From an uncultured Sulfurovum sp. (GTDB taxonomy: Bacteria > Campylobacterota > Campylobacteria > Campylobacterales > Sulfurovaceae), in NCBI GenBank assembly GCA_902727895.1, contig CACVAP010000002.1, forward strand, positions 1-57,221: 57,221 nucleotides of DNA, written 5' to 3'. Shown here piece after piece: positions 53,995 through 57,221 of the stretch; position 1 is the stretch's first letter; the number at the start of each line of letters is the position of its first letter. The notes beneath the pieces were generated by a model. It had not been told where the DNA came from and did no database searches. It saw only the letters and a program-made list of their open reading frames with translations. The translations under genes and the position numbers were made by a program.

Positions 53995-56151
53995 GTGTTG
54001 GAGGCTTTATTAGACAAAGCACTTAATGTTTCGACCATAGAAGAAGCTGAAGAGCTTCTTCGTGAATATCACCCCAATCCCACAGCACTTTTCCATACAG
54101 CACTTAACTTAGCAAAAGTTGCACATGCTCCTCAGAAGCGAAAAAGTGGCGAACCTTATATCATTCACCCCATTCTTGTAGCTACCATTACAGCATTAGT
54201 TTCTAATGATGAATCCATGGTTATTGCAGCATTACTTCACGATGTTGTTGAAGATACTGAGTATGTTATTGAAGAGATTGAGGAGATTTTTGGTGAAGAT
54301 GTCGCGCATATGGTTGAGGGACTAACAAAGATTGAAGATATTCGTGAGGTTGAACTTGTTCCTTCTTCTTCGGAACAAAAGTTGATATCCTCAGCAATGA
54401 CTTTTAGAAAGATGTTACTTTCTTCTATTAAAGATGTACGTGTGTTAGTTGTTAAGTTATGTGATAGATTACATAATATGACAACATTAGATGCATTAGC
54501 CCCTGAAAAACAGCTTCGAATTGCTGAAGAGACAATGGTTGTTTATGCACCTATTGCACATCGTTTAGGTATTTCTCAACTTAAAAATCGTTTAGAAGAT
54601 TTGAGTTTTTCATATATTTATCCAGAAGCTTACCAGCACATTGAGGAATACATAGAGAAGAACAGTCAGAATCTTCATTTAAAACTCAATACTTTTGTAA
54701 GAGAGATTCAGAAGCTTGCTAAAGAGAATGGATTTGCAGAAGGTGAAATAGAAGTATTTGGTAGGGTTAAACATTATTATTCTATGTATCAAAAGATGCA
54801 AAGAAAAGGTATTGGGATTGATGAAATCCTAGATTTAATTGCCATTCGTATTTTGGTTAAACAAGATATTGACTGTTATAAAATTTTAGGTGCATTACAC
54901 TTAAATTATAAACCGATTATCTCACGTTTTAAAGACTACATTACGTTACCAAAAGAGAATGGTTATAGCACTATTCATACTACATTGTTTAATGATTCAG
55001 GTATTGTAGAAGCACAAATTCGTACTTTTGAGATGCATAAGACAGCAGAGTTTGGCGTAGCAGCTCATTGGCGTTATAAAGATGGTCGTCAACAGAAACA
55101 AAAAGTTAATTTACAGTGGTTAGAGAGTCTTCAATATCAGAACGACTCAGTAGAAGAGTTTTACTCTTTGGCTAAAGGTGACTTGTTTGTAGATGACATT
55201 TCTGTTTTCTCACCAGATGGAGATAATTATACTTTACCTCGTGAATCAGTAGTTCTAGACTTTGCTTATACCATTCATTCTGACATTGGTGATAAAGCCA
55301 TTTCAGCCTTGGTAAATAAACGTAAGAAGTCACTTTTAACAACGTTGAAAAATGGTGATATTATACGAATCAATACAGATGAAAATGCAAAAGTTCACTG
55401 TTCATGGTATGACACGGTCAAGACATCAAAGGCAAAAGAGGGCATACGTTCGGCCTGTAATCATAAATTAAAAGCTTGTGATAAACTCGCAGCAATAAAT
55501 ATTTTGACTGAACTTGCTTATGAATGTAAAGAAATTAATACAGAAAAAGTTGAAAGTATGTTTGAGCTTTGTAAGCTTAAAGAAAATGCTTACAAAATGA
55601 CCTCAAATAAAGATATTTATGAAGAGGTTTCTGCTAAATTTTTAGAGAAACTTGCATCTTCTGATATTAGCTGTAATAAGCCAGAAGAGTTAATTAAAGA
55701 GCACTTCAGAATTATTACAAATAAAGAAATAGTTAAGATTGAATTTGACTACTGTTGTCACCCTAAAATGGGAGATGAAATAGTTGGGTTTGTGGAAGAT
55801 AATGAAGTGGTAATTCACCATAAACTTTGTCAACAAGCATATAGAAAAATGAAAGCTAAAGACGCAATGGTTTTTGTAACATGGGCAGATGAAAAGTCAT
55901 CACGTTATCAGCTTATTATTTCACTTCAAAATCGTCAAGGTATTTTGGCTGACTTGTTGGCTAAGTTGGCTAAATTAGATTTAAATGTTTTAAATATTGA
56001 GTTGGGGATTAAGAGTTCTGATTCAGCAGAGTTTTGTAAGCTTGAAGTTGAAACAAAAGAGCAAAATGTTAAGAAGTTAGAAGAGAAATTGAATCAAAAG
56101 TTTAAACTGATTGAGATGATTTCATTGAATGATGCTTATAGTAAAAAGTAA
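53995..56151 (+). CDS. spoT: Bifunctional (p)ppGpp synthetase/hydrolase (RSH family)
   Basis: 718 residues. The order is HD hydrolase domain (about 25-180: AHAPQKRKSGEPYIIHP, ALLHDVVEDTE, KLCDRLHNMTTL), RelA/SpoT synthetase domain (about 235-350: FGRVKHYYSMYQKMQRKG, LPKENGYSTIHTTLF), TGS domain (about 395-455: VFSPDGDNYTLPRES) and C-terminal ACT domain (about 640-718). It makes and degrades the stringent-response alarmone and is expected to be the only long RSH, as in Campylobacter. Start is GTG at 53995 (TTG at 53998 possible), 2 bp after rpoZ. The extra Cys-containing region between TGS and ACT resembles that of other epsilon RSH proteins. Confidence 0.95.
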   Translation: MLEALLDKALNVSTIEEAEELLREYHPNPTALFHTALNLAKVAHAPQKRKSGEPYIIHPILVATITALVSNDESMVIAALLHDVVEDTEYVIEEIEEIFGEDVAHMVEGLTKIEDIREVELVPSSSEQKLISSAMTFRKMLLSSIKDVRVLVVKLCDRLHNMTTLDALAPEKQLRIAEETMVVYAPIAHRLGISQLKNRLEDLSFSYIYPEAYQHIEEYIEKNSQNLHLKLNTFVREIQKLAKENGFAEGEIEVFGRVKHYYSMYQKMQRKGIGIDEILDLIAIRILVKQDIDCYKILGALHLNYKPIISRFKDYITLPKENGYSTIHTTLFNDSGIVEAQIRTFEMHKTAEFGVAAHWRYKDGRQQKQKVNLQWLESLQYQNDSVEEFYSLAKGDLFVDDISVFSPDGDNYTLPRESVVLDFAYTIHSDIGDKAISALVNKRKKSLLTTLKNGDIIRINTDENAKVHCSWYDTVKTSKAKEGIRSACNHKLKACDKLAAINILTELAYECKEINTEKVESMFELCKLKENAYKMTSNKDIYEEVSAKFLEKLASSDISCNKPEELIKEHFRIITNKEIVKIEFDYCCHPKMGDEIVGFVEDNEVVIHHKLCQQAYRKMKAKDAMVFVTWADEKSSRYQLIISLQNRQGILADLLAKLAKLDLNVLNIELGIKSSDSAEFCKLEVETKEQNVKKLEEKLNQKFKLIEMISLNDAYSKK

Positions 56152-56181
56152 ATAGAGAAAAAATTAATAGAGGGAAGATGG

Positions 56182-57221
56182 ATGTCAAAGATACAAATTG
56201 CATTAGATGAAATTAGCAGGGGAACTGCTGAAATTATAGACATGGAAAGAATTGAGAAATTGGTTACTAAGTTTTATGAAACAGGTGAAACCTATACAGT
56301 AAAAGCTGGTTTTGATCCAACTGGAGCTGACTTACATGTAGGGCATGCTGTTCTTTTTCATAAACTTTCAGTGTTTCAAAAACATGGAGCTATTATTCAA
56401 CTTCTTATTGGTGACTTTACAGCAACAATTGGTGATCCAACAGGGAAATCTGAAACACGTAAAGTACTAGACAGAGAGACCATTGTAGCCAATGCTAAAA
56501 CATACCAAGATCAACTTTTTTTACTTTTAGATGAGTCCAAAACAGAAGTTGTCTGGAATGCTACATGGTTAGAAAAACTTGGTGCTAGGGGTATGGTTGA
56601 GTTGACAACAACGTATAATGTTGCGCGTATGTTAGAACGAGATGACTTTGAAAAACGTTTTAAAGGTGGACAGAGTATTTCTATTTCAGAGTTTATTTAT
56701 CCTTTATTACAAGGATATGACTCAGTAGCGTTAAAGTCTGACATTGAGATTGGTGGAACTGACCAGAAGTTTAACCTACTTATGGGAAGACATCTTCAAC
56801 GTGTTTACAATGTGGGTAAAGAGCAAGCTGTACTTATGATGCCTATATTAGAGGGTTTAGACGGTGTTCAAAAGATGTCTAAGTCTTTAAATAATTACAT
56901 TGGAATTACAGATGCTCCAAAAGATATCTATGGTAAAACACTTTCTATCTCTGATGAATTGATGTGGAGATATTATGATTTATTGAGTGAGCGTTCACTT
57001 GCCAACATAGCACAAACAAAGCATGATGTAGCAAATGGAACCTTACATCCTAAAAAGGCTAAAGAAAATTTAGCTTTAGAGTTAACTGCTAGACTTTATA
57101 ATGAAGAGTCTGCTAAGATGGCTAAAAGTGAATTTGATAATGTCTTCAAATCCAATAATGTTCCTACTGAAATAGAAGAATTTGAGATGCAAGAAGGTAT
57201 TTGGATTTGCCAAGCTTTGGT
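56182..57221 (+). CDS. tyrS: Tyrosyl-tRNA synthetase (3' end outside window)
   Basis: Open from ATG 56182 to the window end, about 346 codons. Class I signature HVGH in GADLHVGHAVLFHK and KMSKS in VQKMSKSLNNYIG are both present; IGDFTATIGDPTGKS and the tyrosine/tRNA-binding region LLQGYDSVALKSDIEIGGTD confirm the TyrS (TyrRS-II, TyrZ-like) type. It charges tRNA-Tyr. AGGGAAG provides the RBS. An ATG four bases upstream (56178) is out of frame. Last visible gene of the pyrH operon, matching Campylobacter order. Confidence 0.95.
   Translation, partial: MSKIQIALDEISRGTAEIIDMERIEKLVTKFYETGETYTVKAGFDPTGADLHVGHAVLFHKLSVFQKHGAIIQLLIGDFTATIGDPTGKSETRKVLDRETIVANAKTYQDQLFLLLDESKTEVVWNATWLEKLGARGMVELTTTYNVARMLERDDFEKRFKGGQSISISEFIYPLLQGYDSVALKSDIEIGGTDQKFNLLMGRHLQRVYNVGKEQAVLMMPILEGLDGVQKMSKSLNNYIGITDAPKDIYGKTLSISDELMWRYYDLLSERSLANIAQTKHDVANGTLHPKKAKENLALELTARLYNEESAKMAKSEFDNVFKSNNVPTEIEEFEMQEGIWICQAL

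Overview
The window looks like chromosomal DNA of a free-living member of the Campylobacterota (Sulfurovum/Sulfurimonas/Arcobacter-like). The evidence is its AT-richness together with gene neighbourhoods known from Campylobacter and Helicobacter: bamD-lon, peb4-fba, the S4/tsaE/lptB group, ctp-purC-purS-purQ-(SH3 protein)-plsC, and pyrH-rpoZ-spoT-tyrS. A class II DAHP synthase and an aminofutalosine-deaminase-like hydrolase agree with this. I saw no rRNA, tRNA, IS element, prophage or CRISPR array.

Layout. 1-9798: two very large secreted proteins on the minus strand, mosaics of Calx-beta, LamG, propeller-like and GEVED modules; the first runs off the window edge. 9970-20187: mainly plus-strand housekeeping genes (bamD, lon, class II DAHP synthase, peb4, fba, a PLP enzyme, hisD), with a thioredoxin-like lipoprotein and nth on the minus strand. 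Three palindromic elements sit at gene ends here. 20266-27473: mostly minus strand, with an unusual REC-RHH regulator, a nitrilase homologue lacking its catalytic Cys, xseB, the methionine genes metX and metY, and small redox, lipoprotein and ThiF genes. 27571-35770: plus-strand S4-trpD-tsaE-lptB, atpB and neighbours, a minus-strand AEC permease, DedA, a phosphatase and rpoD. 35780-40746: a tightly packed minus-strand run, ctp-purC-purS-purQ-SH3 protein-plsC-95 aa protein. 40942-45263: clpB and a lipoprotein built of four regular super-repeats.

45503-49271 is the accessory part and the main point of interest. A WYL-domain regulator (apparently broken at its 3' end) precedes a tightly spaced pair: a ComEC-type metallo-beta-lactamase-fold protein and a trypsin-like protease with a TPR tail. 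The MBL + trypsin pairing recalls AVAST (Avs) type I anti-phage systems, but no STAND NTPase is present. The protease gene ends in a textbook -1 slippery heptamer (A AAA AAG) two codons before its stop, with a stem-loop 6 nt downstream. The -1 frame adds 34 residues ending in a hydrophobic helix, so a soluble and a membrane-anchored form could come from one gene, unless this is a simple indel in the A-run.

49291-57221: udg and an aminohydrolase (minus), a dipeptidase and a 67 aa protein (plus), apt (minus), and the pyrH-rpoZ-spoT-tyrS operon, with tyrS cut by the window end.
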